A stretch of 64,000 nucleotides of DNA from Phocoena phocoena (taxonomy: Eukaryota; Chordata; Mammalia; Artiodactyla; Phocoenidae): NCBI RefSeq assembly GCF_963924675.1, contig NC_089238.1, forward strand, positions 42,240,879 through 42,304,878, read 5' to 3'. Each line of letters begins with the position of its first letter. Position 1 is the first letter of the stretch. The position numbers and the translations under genes were made by a program. Of the stretch, positions 55,580 through 64,000 are shown in pieces. The notes below the pieces were generated by a model that was given only the letters and a program-made list of their open reading frames with translations, was not told the DNA's origin and searched no databases.

Positions 55580-56050
55580 TTGGTGGCTGTGATTTGGACC
55601 TAAGACTCATCCCTCTTTTCTTCTGGATTAGATCCATGATTGGTCCAGGAACCGCCACAGAAACCAAGCAAGACCAATCAGAATTCTTCCCTAGTATTTT
55701 TCCAATTGGATCTTTTAACTGGTAGAAAAGCAAATATCATCATTACTCACCACTCCCCCCCTTTCCCCCCTTTTGGGGTTCAAAAAATAAAGATGGGAGC
55801 CCAGAGCTACATTTCCTCCTTTCCACCTCCGTGTACAGAAGCTGGCCTGAGAGATTAAAGCTGATTTGCAGAGAGAACCTGGACCAGAGTCCTAGCTGGG
55901 CAGAGTCTGAGTATCTGAATCCTGTTGACCCTGGATCCAAACTCCCACTCCCAACTTGTCTGTAGGTTGATTACAGAAGCCATTAAATTAATTTCTCTCT
56001 CTCTCTCTTTCTCTTTCTCATTCTCGCTTTCGCTTTCTTGCTCTTCCCCT
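55580..56050 (+). mobile_element. Possible ancient LTR, ending in a (TC)n tract
   Basis: 'gaccaatcagaattcttccc', 'ttttccaattggatctttta' and 'gaagctggcctgagagatta' recall ancient mammalian LTRs. A (TCTC)n/(TTTC)n tract follows at 55992-56045. Low confidence. Confidence 0.35.
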
Positions 56051-56059
56051 CTCCCATTC

Positions 56060-56680
56060 TCCCTCTTTAAACTGCTTTAGATTACATTTCTGTTTCTTGC
56101 AACTAGAATTTGTGCTTGAGGGTCAGTTCAGGAGGAGAACATCTGAGTTTGCATTTTCTTTTACATTAGAGAATGACAATACGTTGTTTTATGGCAAAAC
56201 AGAATAGATTATTACGGTTTACATTACTTTGTTTTAAAATAAAGAATACTAGTGAAAAGATTGGTGGTGCTTTGTAGTCACTAAAACGTTCCTATCTTGG
56301 ACCATTTGAAAAGGAGCAATCTAGGGACAACGTTTACAAGTTTCATCTCTTAAATTTTTTCTTCAGAGGTTAGAGTGAATTTACACCAAGGGTTGCATAC
56401 CTCAGTGCTATAGGAGCCAGGCAGGGTAGTATCAATGAGTGAAGTAGATGGATGGTGTAAGACAAAAGGGAGTGATGGGAACTGTGGCAGAGTGGTGAGT
56501 GCTTGATCCGTCTTAAAAAGGCCGCTACCACTCAACCCCAGCCCATTGTTTCCATGTACAAATATGGGGACAGAGTTGCCAGATCCTCTAGTTTTTAAGA
56601 TTCTGGACATTTGGGATGCTTAATGTGAACTTCTAAATTTTGAACTTTGGCTATGAGTTTGACTTTAAGAAGTGGGTGTG
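56060..56680. other. Single-copy intergenic DNA
   Basis: Nothing recognised. Confidence 0.45.
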
Positions 56681-56683
56681 TAG

Positions 56684-56773
56684 GTAGGGTGACCAACTGT
56701 CCCAGTTTGCCTAGGACTGAGGGGTTTCCTGGGAGTGTGGAACATTCATTGTAAACCAGGACAGGTTGGTTAC
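56684..56773. mobile_element. Small palindromic DNA element (MITE remnant)
   Basis: The left end 'gtgaccaactgtcccagttt' is nearly the reverse complement of the right end 'aaaccaggacaggttggtta', with a CCTAGGACTGAGGGGTTTCC middle. This is a known mammalian interspersed hairpin type; the family is not asserted. Confidence 0.6.
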
Positions 56774-56779
56774 TTATGT

Positions 56780-57830
56780 GTAGCCCAAACAGAACTCATG
56801 TGAGACCTCTGGCTCACACACATCGCCTCATTTCACCCCAGAACGATCCAGTAAGGTAGTATGTGATCAATAAGATTGAGGCCTCTCCCTACTGCTTCCT
56901 CTCCATGGCTGTAAAATCTCATCTCTGCCTGGAGAAGACAGGGCCCTCTGGGCAGCCAGGAGATTAAGGAGTTTCCCCCTTAATCCCTCTTCTTTAGGCT
57001 GAAAGAAAGGCTCCATGTATAATTACATTACAAGTCGTGAACTTGGACCTGGCCCACTTGTATGCATGTGGAGACCAAGGGTGCAGAGTTGGGAGGTGAC
57101 TTACTTAAAACACACGGCATGTTGGTGGCAGAAGCTAACCTCCAGTGTCTTCTTCGCTGACTTGGTACCTGTCTCCTCTATTAGGGAAAGAGAAGGGGAC
57201 CAACATTTGCTGACAGCCTCCTAGTTGCCAGGTCCCATGCTGGGCACTCATATAGCCCTCCTAACTCCCAAGAAACTCCCGTGGGAAGAACTGGAGTCCC
57301 AAACCCATGCCCTTTCCAGGCCACCACCCTGCCAATCCAGGCATGCCAGGAGGGTGTTTGGAATTGCCAGGTTGTCATTGCACAAAGGGAGGGGTGTGCG
57401 ACTCAGGATAGACTGAAATAATAAGGGTCACAAATAGGATCCCTCTGCACAGTGCTCGCCAAGCTCTGTGGGTGGGTTACAGGGAGAGACAGATCCACCC
57501 CCTCATGAAATCGTTCTCTGATGAGATGATGCATGTTAAGTGAACTATAAACTTTTAAGAGCATTCCAGACCCACTCATAAACATTAGGAATCATTCCCT
57601 TTGGGAAAGCTGGTATTCTTGAGGCAATAGAGCGTACTACCACCCTAGAGGGGGCCCTGCTAGGACTTCCTCTCAACTAGAAGTCTGAATTCTTGGAAAG
57701 GAGCCAAAATTAGAAAGTAAGGTTTGTGTTTCATTAATACCTTGAGCCCTTACACCTTATGTGTCTCTGACCTCTTTTAACAGAGGAGCAGAAAGAACTG
57801 GATTATATCACAGTTACCAGAGGAGGCTTT
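56780..57830. other. Single-copy intergenic DNA
   Basis: Nothing recognised over about 1 kb. Confidence 0.5.
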
Positions 57831-57834
57831 TTTT

Positions 57835-57985
57835 GATCGGATCTGAGTTCAGATCCCAGCTCTGCCACTTACCTGATGGGTGATGTGGGATACAGGCTGC
57901 TAAACCTTTCTGGCCCTCAGACTTCCCCTCTGAGAATAACAAGACCAGGACACGGGGCTATTGTAAGGATTAAAAACGAGATGAT
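57835..57985 (+). mobile_element. MIR SINE
   Basis: 'gagttcagatcccagctctg', 'ccacttacctgatgggtgat', 'ggggctattgtaaggattaa' in MIR order. Confidence 0.8.
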
Positions 57986-58214
57986 ACATACTTTCCATAC
58001 AACCCAGAAATCCCACTCCTATATATTTACCCAAGAGAAATGATAATGCATGTTCACACACACAAAAAAACTGTATTTGAATGTTTGCAGCAGTTCATGC
58101 ATAATTGTCCCAAACTGCAAACAACCCAAATGTTCTTCAGCTGATGAATGCATAAACAAACTGTGGTACAGCCATACAATGGAATACAACTCACCGAAAA
58201 TAAGGAATAAACTA

Positions 58215-58444
58215 CAGTTGACCCTTGATCAACATGGGTTTGAACTATGCTGGTTCACTTACATGCAGATTTTTTCAATAGTAAATACAGTATTACACTA
58301 ACCACCATTGGTAGCATCTGAGGATGCAGAGCCATGGATACGGAGGAACCTCAAATATGGAGGGCCAACTGTAAGTTATACCCGGATTTTCAGCTGGGCG
58401 GAGGGTTGGTGCCTCTAACCCCTGTGTTGTTCAAGAGTCAACTG
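58215..58444. mobile_element. Tigger-like (Tc1/mariner) MITE with TA duplication
   Basis: The left end cagttgacccttgatcaaca and the right end tgtgttgttcaagagtcaac plus tg are inverted complements. TA dinucleotides flank it at 58213-58214 and 58445-58446. No transposase. Confidence 0.85.
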
Positions 58445-58449
58445 TATTG

Positions 58450-58753
58450 GGGGCTTCCCTGGTGGTGCAGTGGTTAAGAATCCTCCTGCCAATGCAGGGG
58501 ACATGGGTTCGAGCCCTGGTCCGGGAAGATCCCAGATCCCACATGCTGCAGAGCGACTAAGCCCATGCACCACAACTACTGAGCCTGTGCTCTAGAGCCT
58601 GTGAGCCACAACTACTGAGCCTGCTCGCCTAGAGCCCATGCTCTGCAACAAGAGAAGCCACTGCAGTGCGAAGCCCGCGCACCGCAACTAGAGAAAGCCT
58701 GCATGCAGCAATGAAGATCCAACGCAGCCAAAAATAAATAAATTTTTTAAAAA
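58450..58753 (+). mobile_element. CHR-type SINE, long body
   Basis: GGGCTTCCCTGGTGGTGCAG head and A-rich tail. A perfect 17-bp TSD, aagagtcaactgtattg, at 58433-58449 and 58754-58770, spans the MITE-L1 border. The SINE is therefore the youngest layer. Confidence 0.96.
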
Positions 58754-59154
58754 AAGAGTCAACTGTATTGATACACACAACATACACAGCAATATCAGGG
58801 ATGAGTCTCAAATGCATTCTGCTAAGTGAAAGAAGGCAGACATAAATGATTACATATTGGATGATTCCATTTGCGTGACATTCTGGAAAGGAACAACCAG
58901 AGGAACAAAAATGTATGAGTGGTTGCTAGGGGCTGGAGAGGGGAGTGTAAATTGAGTGGCTGGGTTGGGGGTAGTGGATGACTACAAAGGGTCATGAAAG
59001 AATTTTTTGAGGGGGTGGTGATAGAACCTTTCAGTATCTTGATGGCAGTGGTGGCTACACAGCTGTATGCATTTGTCAAAACTCACAGGACTGTCCACTG
59101 AAAAGGGTGAATTTTCCTGTATGTAAGTTATGCCTCAACAGACCTTTTTTAAAG

Positions 59155-59311
59155 AAAAATCTTATTTATTTATTTACTTGTTTTTGGCTGCGTTGGGTCT
59201 TTGTTACTGCACGAGGACTTTCTCTAGTTGCTGCGAGCGGAGGCTACTCTTCATTGCGGTGCGCAGGCTTCTCATTGCGATGGCTTCTCTTGTTGTGGAG
59301 CACGGGCTCTG
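59155..59311 (-). mobile_element. 5'-truncated CHR-type SINE
   Basis: Antisense copy from the (ATTT)n tail through TCTCATTGCGATGGCTTCTC, stopping at GGAGCACGGGCTCT. The tRNA-like head with the Pol III boxes is missing. Confidence 0.9.
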
Positions 59312-59314
59312 TGT

Positions 59315-60315
59315 CAAAACAAAGGAAAAGGGCCTGGCTCAGTGCCCCCAGGAAGAAAAGTGCCATAGACTACTTTTCACTAAAGTGTTAGTAACAGTGT
59401 GTTCTTCTCTCCAGCAGTTTTACTTTTGTAAAAAGAGCCTGCAACTTTTGTAGAGAAAGAAGGGTGGCAGTCCGTGCCAATGTATATTTATATTTATTTG
59501 TGTGTATGAAAAGATAATACAAGAAACTAATAACAGTGGTGAGGTGACCGTGGGAGTGCTGTAGGAACTGGGCAGGTGGGGGACCCAATCAGAGAAAGAC
59601 TTTTCAGTATAACTTCTGTGAGTGTGTGTGTACTTGTGTGTAGTACAGTCACATGGTTTAAAATGTATATCATTTTATATACATTTATATAAATGGTGTA
59701 TAAGTTTTTGAATTATGTGAACGTATTACCCACAAAAACATTAAATTACAAAACAAATAATAAAAAGGCTTAAAAGAAGGGGAAATCTTTAATCCCTAGG
59801 CATGACTCTCCTCCAGTGGAATCTGTGAGGGGGTGGCATTCTGTGGCAGCCACATCCCGTGAGCATCTGCCTACTCGACCCCACCCACCCTGCTAATAGA
59901 CTGAAGGGAAGACTTAGCTCTTTGGGCCGGTGGGCTCCTGTTCTCAGGAGGGAGCAGAACTGAGAATACTCTCGTTCTCCCTCAGATCTCTCTCCCCATG
60001 TGTCTCCCAATGGCAGAAATCCATTTTTTTATCTTTCACCCCACAACTGGAGTAGGACTTCACCTACAGATGCTCCCTGAAGGAGTAATTATAGGTCTGA
60101 ATTCATGCTTTGGTGTAAATGATATCAGATTCTTAGACTCTTTCCCAGAGACATATTTTGGAAGAGAGCAAGCAGACTACCTATATTCCAGATGTCTGGG
60201 CCACTTCAGGGCACCTGAAATGTAGGGCAATTGAAAGACGCTAGTTAATTACTTCTTGGTCTTCTCAGGTGTAGACCTAGGTGAGAGCTCTAGGAAAGGC
60301 CAAGCTGTGGGGTCT
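59315..60315. other. Single-copy intergenic DNA
   Basis: Nothing recognised over about 1 kb. Confidence 0.5.
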
Positions 60316-60319
60316 GCCA

Positions 60320-60495
60320 TGTTTGTGTACCGGCTTTGGAGTCAGGCCTGACTTTGAATCTCACCTTGGCCTCTTCCTATTCTTGAGCCCTTGACCTAGG
60401 ATCTCTGTACTTCAGTTTCCTTATTTCTGAGGTGAGACTGCTGATGACACCTGTGTTGTGAATGGGTGAGGAGATGAAGTGGGGACCACAGGCAG
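60320..60495 (+). mobile_element. MIR SINE
   Basis: 'ctttggagtcaggcctgact', 'ttgaatctcaccttggcctc', 'cttcagtttccttatttctg' in order. Confidence 0.8.
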
Positions 60496-60499
60496 CATC

Positions 60500-60967
60500 A
60501 GTGAAGGATGCGCCTTAGGTGCTCAGCACCCAGGCACCCTTCTCAGTCCGCTCTGCCTGGGCCACCTCGAGGCTCACGTGTGGTTTAGGGGGAAAGGGTG
60601 ATAGAGAGGAACAGTGAAGTGGAACAATACGAAGAACGAAAGCCCGGCAGCGGGGCTGACTCATTGGCTGACTCATTTCCTTACTCAGGGATGATCTGAG
60701 CATCCACCGAGCATCCATCCTCACGTCTTCACACTCTGTTCCCTTTTTGTGGGGAAGACCTCAGGAGGATCGCCCTGCACCCCCGGAGAGTGGGGAGCAG
60801 TGTGCCAGACCTTCCCTTTCATAACCAGGACAAAGGAGAGGTCAGCTAGCTACAAAGTCATTTTCCGATCCACAAAATAACAGTCCCCATATGATGCAAT
60901 CATTCTAAGAAAGGACAGTTTTTGTCCTGGACTACAGGAGAGATTCTAGACTCTTTGTGCCCGTTTC
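60500..60967. other. Single-copy intergenic DNA
   Basis: Nothing recognised. Ends at the duplication breakpoint. Confidence 0.5.
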
Positions 60968-61164
60968 CAGATATCACAGAGATATCTGCATACCATAGAA
61001 CACTTGGAAACCACAGAAAAGTGTAAAGAAGCTGAAAAAAAAAATTCACCCATAATCCTATCATTTAGACTCAATCATGGTGGTGAGTTTGGTATTTTTC
61101 CATTCAATTTTTTTCTCTGTATTTTTTTCATTCTTCGGTCAAGTTTATTTGTTTATATTTGAAA

Positions 61165-61610
61165 CAGCACTATTCAAAAGATATGTGAATCACAGATGTG
61201 AGCCAGTACGTAGTTTTAAATGTTTTGGTAGCCTCATTAAAGGAAAATGCAAGTAAACAGGTAAAATTAAATATGTATTTAACCCAGTAAATCAAAAATA
61301 TTGCCATTTCACCATACAATCAATATAAAAATTATTAATGAAAGATTTTACATTCTTTTTAAGTCTTTGAAATATTTTTTGGGGAATTCCTTGGTGTTTC
61401 AGGGATTAGGACTCCACGCTTCCACTGCAGGGGGCATGGGTTTGATCCCTGGTTGGGGAAGTTCCCGCATGCCCCGCTGCACAGCCAAAAAGAAATGTGC
61501 TACACTATAGCACCTCTCAATCCGGACTAGCCCCTTTCAAGTACTCAACAGATACATGGGATTAGTGGCAATCCTATTGGGACAGCTCTATGAAATTTCA
61601 ATCTTGCCTT
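61165..61610 (+). mobile_element. MER1-like hAT element split by a SINE (copy 1)
   Basis: 'gaaacagcactattcaaaag', 'agattttacattctttttaa', then after the SINE 'atagcacctctcaatccgga', 'ctagcccctttcaagtactc' and 'gggacagctctatgaaattt'. Internal phrases fit a non-autonomous hAT-Charlie element. The family name is tentative. Confidence 0.6.
61379..61496 (+). mobile_element. CHR-type SINE, short body (copy 1)
   Basis: GGGGAATTCCTTGGTGTTTC head, B box GGTTTGATCCCTGG, end CACAGCCAAAAAG. Confidence 0.9.
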
Positions 61611-61661
61611 GGTTTTTTGCTTAAATTGCATCTTAAGTATTTTTTCATATCATAAAATACC

Positions 61662-61869
61662 TTTTTTTTTTTTTTTTGCAGTATGCGGGCCTCTCACTGT
61701 TATGGCTTCTCCCGTTGCGGAGCACAGGCTCCGGACGCGCAGGCTCAGCAGCCATGGCTCACGGGCCCAGCCGCTTCGCGGCATGTGGGATCTTCCCAGA
61801 CCGGGGCACGAACCCGCGTCCCCTGCATTGGCAGGCGGACTCTCAACCACTGCACCACCAGGGAAGCCC
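61662..61869 (-). mobile_element. CHR-type SINE, young type (copy 1)
   Basis: 16-base T-run, then GCGGGCCTCTCACTGTTATG to CCACCAGGGAAGCCC. TSD ataaaataccttttt / ataaaatatctttt. Confidence 0.95.
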
Positions 61870-62306
61870 ATAAAATATCTTTTGAAAAAAGTATTTTAAG
61901 AGTTTAAGCAACATGTATTCACTATCTAATTCCAAAGGTAATAGATTGGTTTCTGTTTTGTTTTTTGTTTTGTTTCTCCTCACTCAGGGATGGTGTGTGT
62001 TAGCCATTTGATACAATTATTTCTAGACTGTATTCTCCGTAAGTATTCATATTGAGCAAAAATTGGACACATATAATATGTTCTGTTTTATAACCACTCT
62101 TTTCACTTACAGATATCACAGAGATATCTGCATACCATAGAACACTTGGAAACCACAGAAAAGTGTAAAGAAGCTGAAAAAAAAAATTCACCCATAATCC
62201 TATCATTTAGACTCAATCATGGTGGTGAGTTTGGTATTTTTCCATTCAATTTTTTTCTCTGTATTTTTTTCATTCTTCGGTCAAGTTTATTTGTTTATAT
62301 TTGAAA

Positions 62307-62752
62307 CAGCACTATTCAAAAGATATGTGAATCACAGATGTGAGCCAGTACGTAGTTTTAAATGTTTTGATAGCCTCATTAAAGGAAAATGCAAGTAAAC
62401 AGGTAAAATTAAAAATGTATTTAACCCAGTAAATCAAAAATATTGCCATTTCACCATACAATCAATATAAAAATTATCAATGAAAGATTTTACATTCTTT
62501 TTAAGTCTTTGAAATATTTTTTGGGGAATTCCTTGGTGTTTCAGGGATTAGGACTCCACGCTTCCACTGCAGGGGGCATGGGTTTGATCCCTGGTTGGGG
62601 AAGTTCCCGCATGCCCCGCTGCACAGCCAAAAAGAAATGTGCTACACTATAGCACCTCTCAATCCGGACTAGCCCCTTTCAAGTACTCAACAGATACATG
62701 GGGTTAGTGGCAATCCTATTGGGACAGCTCTATGAAATTTCAATCTTGCCTT
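62307..62752 (+). mobile_element. MER1-like hAT element split by a SINE (copy 2)
   Basis: Copy of the element at 61165-61610. Confidence 0.6.
62521..62638 (+). mobile_element. CHR-type SINE, short body (copy 2)
   Basis: Copy of the SINE at 61379-61496, identical by eye. Confidence 0.9.
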
Positions 62753-62803
62753 GGTTTTTTGCTTAAATTGCATCTTAAGTATTTTTTCATATCATAAAAT
62801 ACC

Positions 62804-63011
62804 TTTTTTTTTTTTTTTTGCAGTATGCGGGCCTCTCACTGTTATGGCCTCTCCCGTTGCGGAGCACAGGCTCCGGACGCGCAGGCTCAGCAGCCATGGC
62901 TCACGGGCCCAGCCGCTTCGCGGCATGTGGGATCTTCCCAGACCGGGGCACGAACCCGCGTCCCCTGCATCGGCAGGCGGACTCTCAACCACTGCACCAC
63001 CAGGGAAGCCC
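62804..63011 (-). mobile_element. CHR-type SINE, young type (copy 2)
   Basis: Copy of the SINE at 61662-61869 with two substitutions (62849 and 62971). Confidence 0.95.
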
Positions 63012-63254
63012 ATAAAATATCTTTTGAAAAAAGTATTTTAAGAGTTTAAGCAACATGTATTCACTATCTAATTCCAAAGGTAATAGATTGGTTTCTGTTT
63101 TGTTTTTTGTTTTGTTTCTCCTCACTCAGGGATGGTGTGTGTTAGCCATTTGATACAATTATTTCTAGACTGTATTCTCCGTAAGTATTCATATTGAGCA
63201 AAAATTGGACACATATAATATGTTCTGTTTTATAACCACTCTTTTCACTTAATG

Positions 63255-63750
63255 ATACATGTGGACATACGAACAATAATGATGACAATGTCACCTTTGA
63301 GCCTCTGCAGAGAGCCAGGCATGTTCAAACACCTGTTCTCATCTCAGTACTGGGAGGTGGGAGCATTTCCATCCCCATTCCTCAAAAGTGATTTTCATTG
63401 TTGCAAAATTGGGATTCCACCCAGATCCTCTGATTTTATCTCTAGAGCCTTTCATTTTCACCATATGGTCTCCTTCTGGAGGGAGGCAGGCAGGGGATCC
63501 AAGATATGCCAAAGAAGCATTTACAAATTAACTTTTGGAGTAGGATTCTCAAAAAATTGGAGCTGTCTCTACCCATGGGTTTGCCTAACAACCTCTGAAA
63601 CTACCCAGTTAAATCCTGTTTCCCCCACTGCACACACATGCCCCCAAGGCTGCCATCTTCTTGTGGGACATTCTTCCGCTTCCATGTTTCTCCTTCTCTG
63701 TAACTTACAAGAAAGAATCCTGAGAATCTCTCTAAATCCAGATAATTCCT
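63255..63750. other. Single-copy DNA with an unrecognised open frame
   Basis: A plus frame of 179 codons (63252-63791) starts right after the duplication end and runs into a MER20 copy. No domain is recognised, so it is not called as a gene. Confidence 0.4.
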
Positions 63751-63754
63751 TGCT

Positions 63755-63876
63755 CGGGGAGGGGAGTGTGCAGCTGTTCTGTGCATTATAGGTTGTTTAT
63801 CGACATCCCTGACTTCTGCCCACTAGATGCCAGTAGCACTTCCTGCCAAGTTGTGACAAAAGTGTCTGCAGACATT
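63755..63876 (-). mobile_element. MER20 fragment, antisense, cut by a SINE
   Basis: 'agctgttctgtgcattatag', 'cccactagatgccagtagca', 'ttgtgacaaaagtgtctgca', 'gacattg' match MER20 in reverse, up to the SINE at 63877. Confidence 0.8.
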
Positions 63877-64000
63877 GGGCTTACCTGGTGGCACAGTGGT
63901 TAAGAATCCGCCTGCCAATGCAGGGGACACGGGTTCGAGCCCTGGTCCGGGAAGATCCACACATGCTGCGGGGCAACTAAGCCCATGCGCCACAACTATT
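63877..64000 (+). mobile_element. CHR-type SINE, cut by the window edge
   Basis: GGGCTTACCTGGTGGCACAG head, B box GGTTCGAGCCCTGG, body to CCACAACTATT at the last base. The 3' part lies outside. Confidence 0.95.

Larger units (their letters stand above)
57990..59150 (+). mobile_element. Old L1 3' end hosting a Tigger MITE that hosts a SINE
   Basis: 'acaacccagaaatcccactc', 'gtttgcagcagttcatgcat', 'gccatacaatggaatacaac', then after the nested elements 'ctgctaagtgaaagaaggca' and 'tgtatgtaagttatgcctca'. The pieces join cleanly once the inserts are removed. Confidence 0.82.
60968..62109 (+). repeat. 1142-bp tandem duplication, copy 1
   Basis: Bases 60968-62109 recur at a constant offset of 1142 in copy 2. 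It contains a decayed repeat (about 61030-61140), a MER1-like hAT element split by a short SINE (61379-61496), and an antisense young SINE (61662-61869). Confidence 0.97.
62110..63251 (+). repeat. 1142-bp tandem duplication, copy 2
   Basis: Directly adjacent to copy 1, same orientation. By my reading six substitutions and no length change: 61228 G/62370 A, 61272 T/62414 A, 61336 T/62478 C, 61561 A/62703 G, 61707 T/62849 C, 61829 T/62971 C. Both carry the same 16-base T-run. After the copies, flanks differ (cacttacagat at the junction, cacttaatgat at the end). Confidence 0.97.

Noticed and set aside
60968..63251. SINE-mediated unequal crossover as cause of the tandem duplication
   Set aside because: The breakpoints (60968, 62110, 63251) lie outside the SINEs and share no sequence at the junction.
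63252..63791. A 179-codon plus-strand frame after the tandem duplication
   Set aside because: It runs into a MER20 fragment and shows no family signature; chance length is plausible in mammalian DNA.
1..64000. CRISPR array or phage-like repeat system, given many evenly similar repeats
   Set aside because: The repeats are dispersed SINEs in both orientations with TSDs and A-tails; no short regular spacer-repeat pattern.

Overview
The window reads as nuclear DNA of a cetacean (whale or dolphin) or a very close relative. It is crowded with about 35 copies of tRNA-derived CHR-type SINEs. These start with a GGGCTTCCCTGGTGG-like head, carry internal Pol III A and B boxes, end in A-rich tails, and many have clear target-site duplications (TSDs). 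Older mammalian repeats (L1, L2, MIR, MER20 and other hAT elements, a Tigger-like MITE and MaLR-type LTRs) fill much of the rest. There are no prokaryotic genes, operons, CRISPR arrays or organelle sequence.

One real gene is recognisable. Bases 1-2112 look like the last intron of CYB5B (cytochrome b5 type B, outer mitochondrial membrane). Bases 2113-2203 are its terminal coding exon, with a polypyrimidine tract and AG acceptor before it, and encode the C-terminal membrane anchor. A probable long 3'UTR follows, ending near the AATAAA at 5797-5802. In human chromosome 16q22 CYB5B is followed by a large gap and then NFAT5 on the same strand. The remaining ~58 kb here fits that gap, and I find no other exon I can defend. 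The six-frame open frames elsewhere mostly lie in SINEs, L1 or L2.

Layout: 1-2112 intron with L1, two SINEs and a MIR; 2113-5830 exon and 3'UTR; 5843-9840 a SINE, 2.4 kb without recognised repeats, then an old antisense L1 with two younger insertions; 9840-12030 L1-derived; 12-30 kb alternating SINEs, MIR, L2, MER20, L1 and single-copy DNA; 30.4-36.2 kb relatively repeat-poor; 36.3-40.2 kb MaLR LTR, L1s and SINEs, including a SINE-L1 junction; 41.75-48.05 kb one old near-complete L1 ORF2 and 3' end split by four later insertions; 49.5-51.1 kb an L2 with a broken reverse transcriptase core; 52-60 kb mostly single-copy with a three-layer nest at 58 kb; 60968-63251 a 1142-bp direct tandem duplication differing at only six bases by my reading; the window ends inside a SINE that interrupts a MER20 copy.

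I did not find a new multi-gene system. The points most worth a second look are the near-identical 1142-bp duplication, the SINE-L1 junction at 37962/37963, the 22-bp micro-inversion inside a SINE at 51591-51612, the composite insertion at 9501-9813, and a perfect 13-bp hairpin at 6948-6979.
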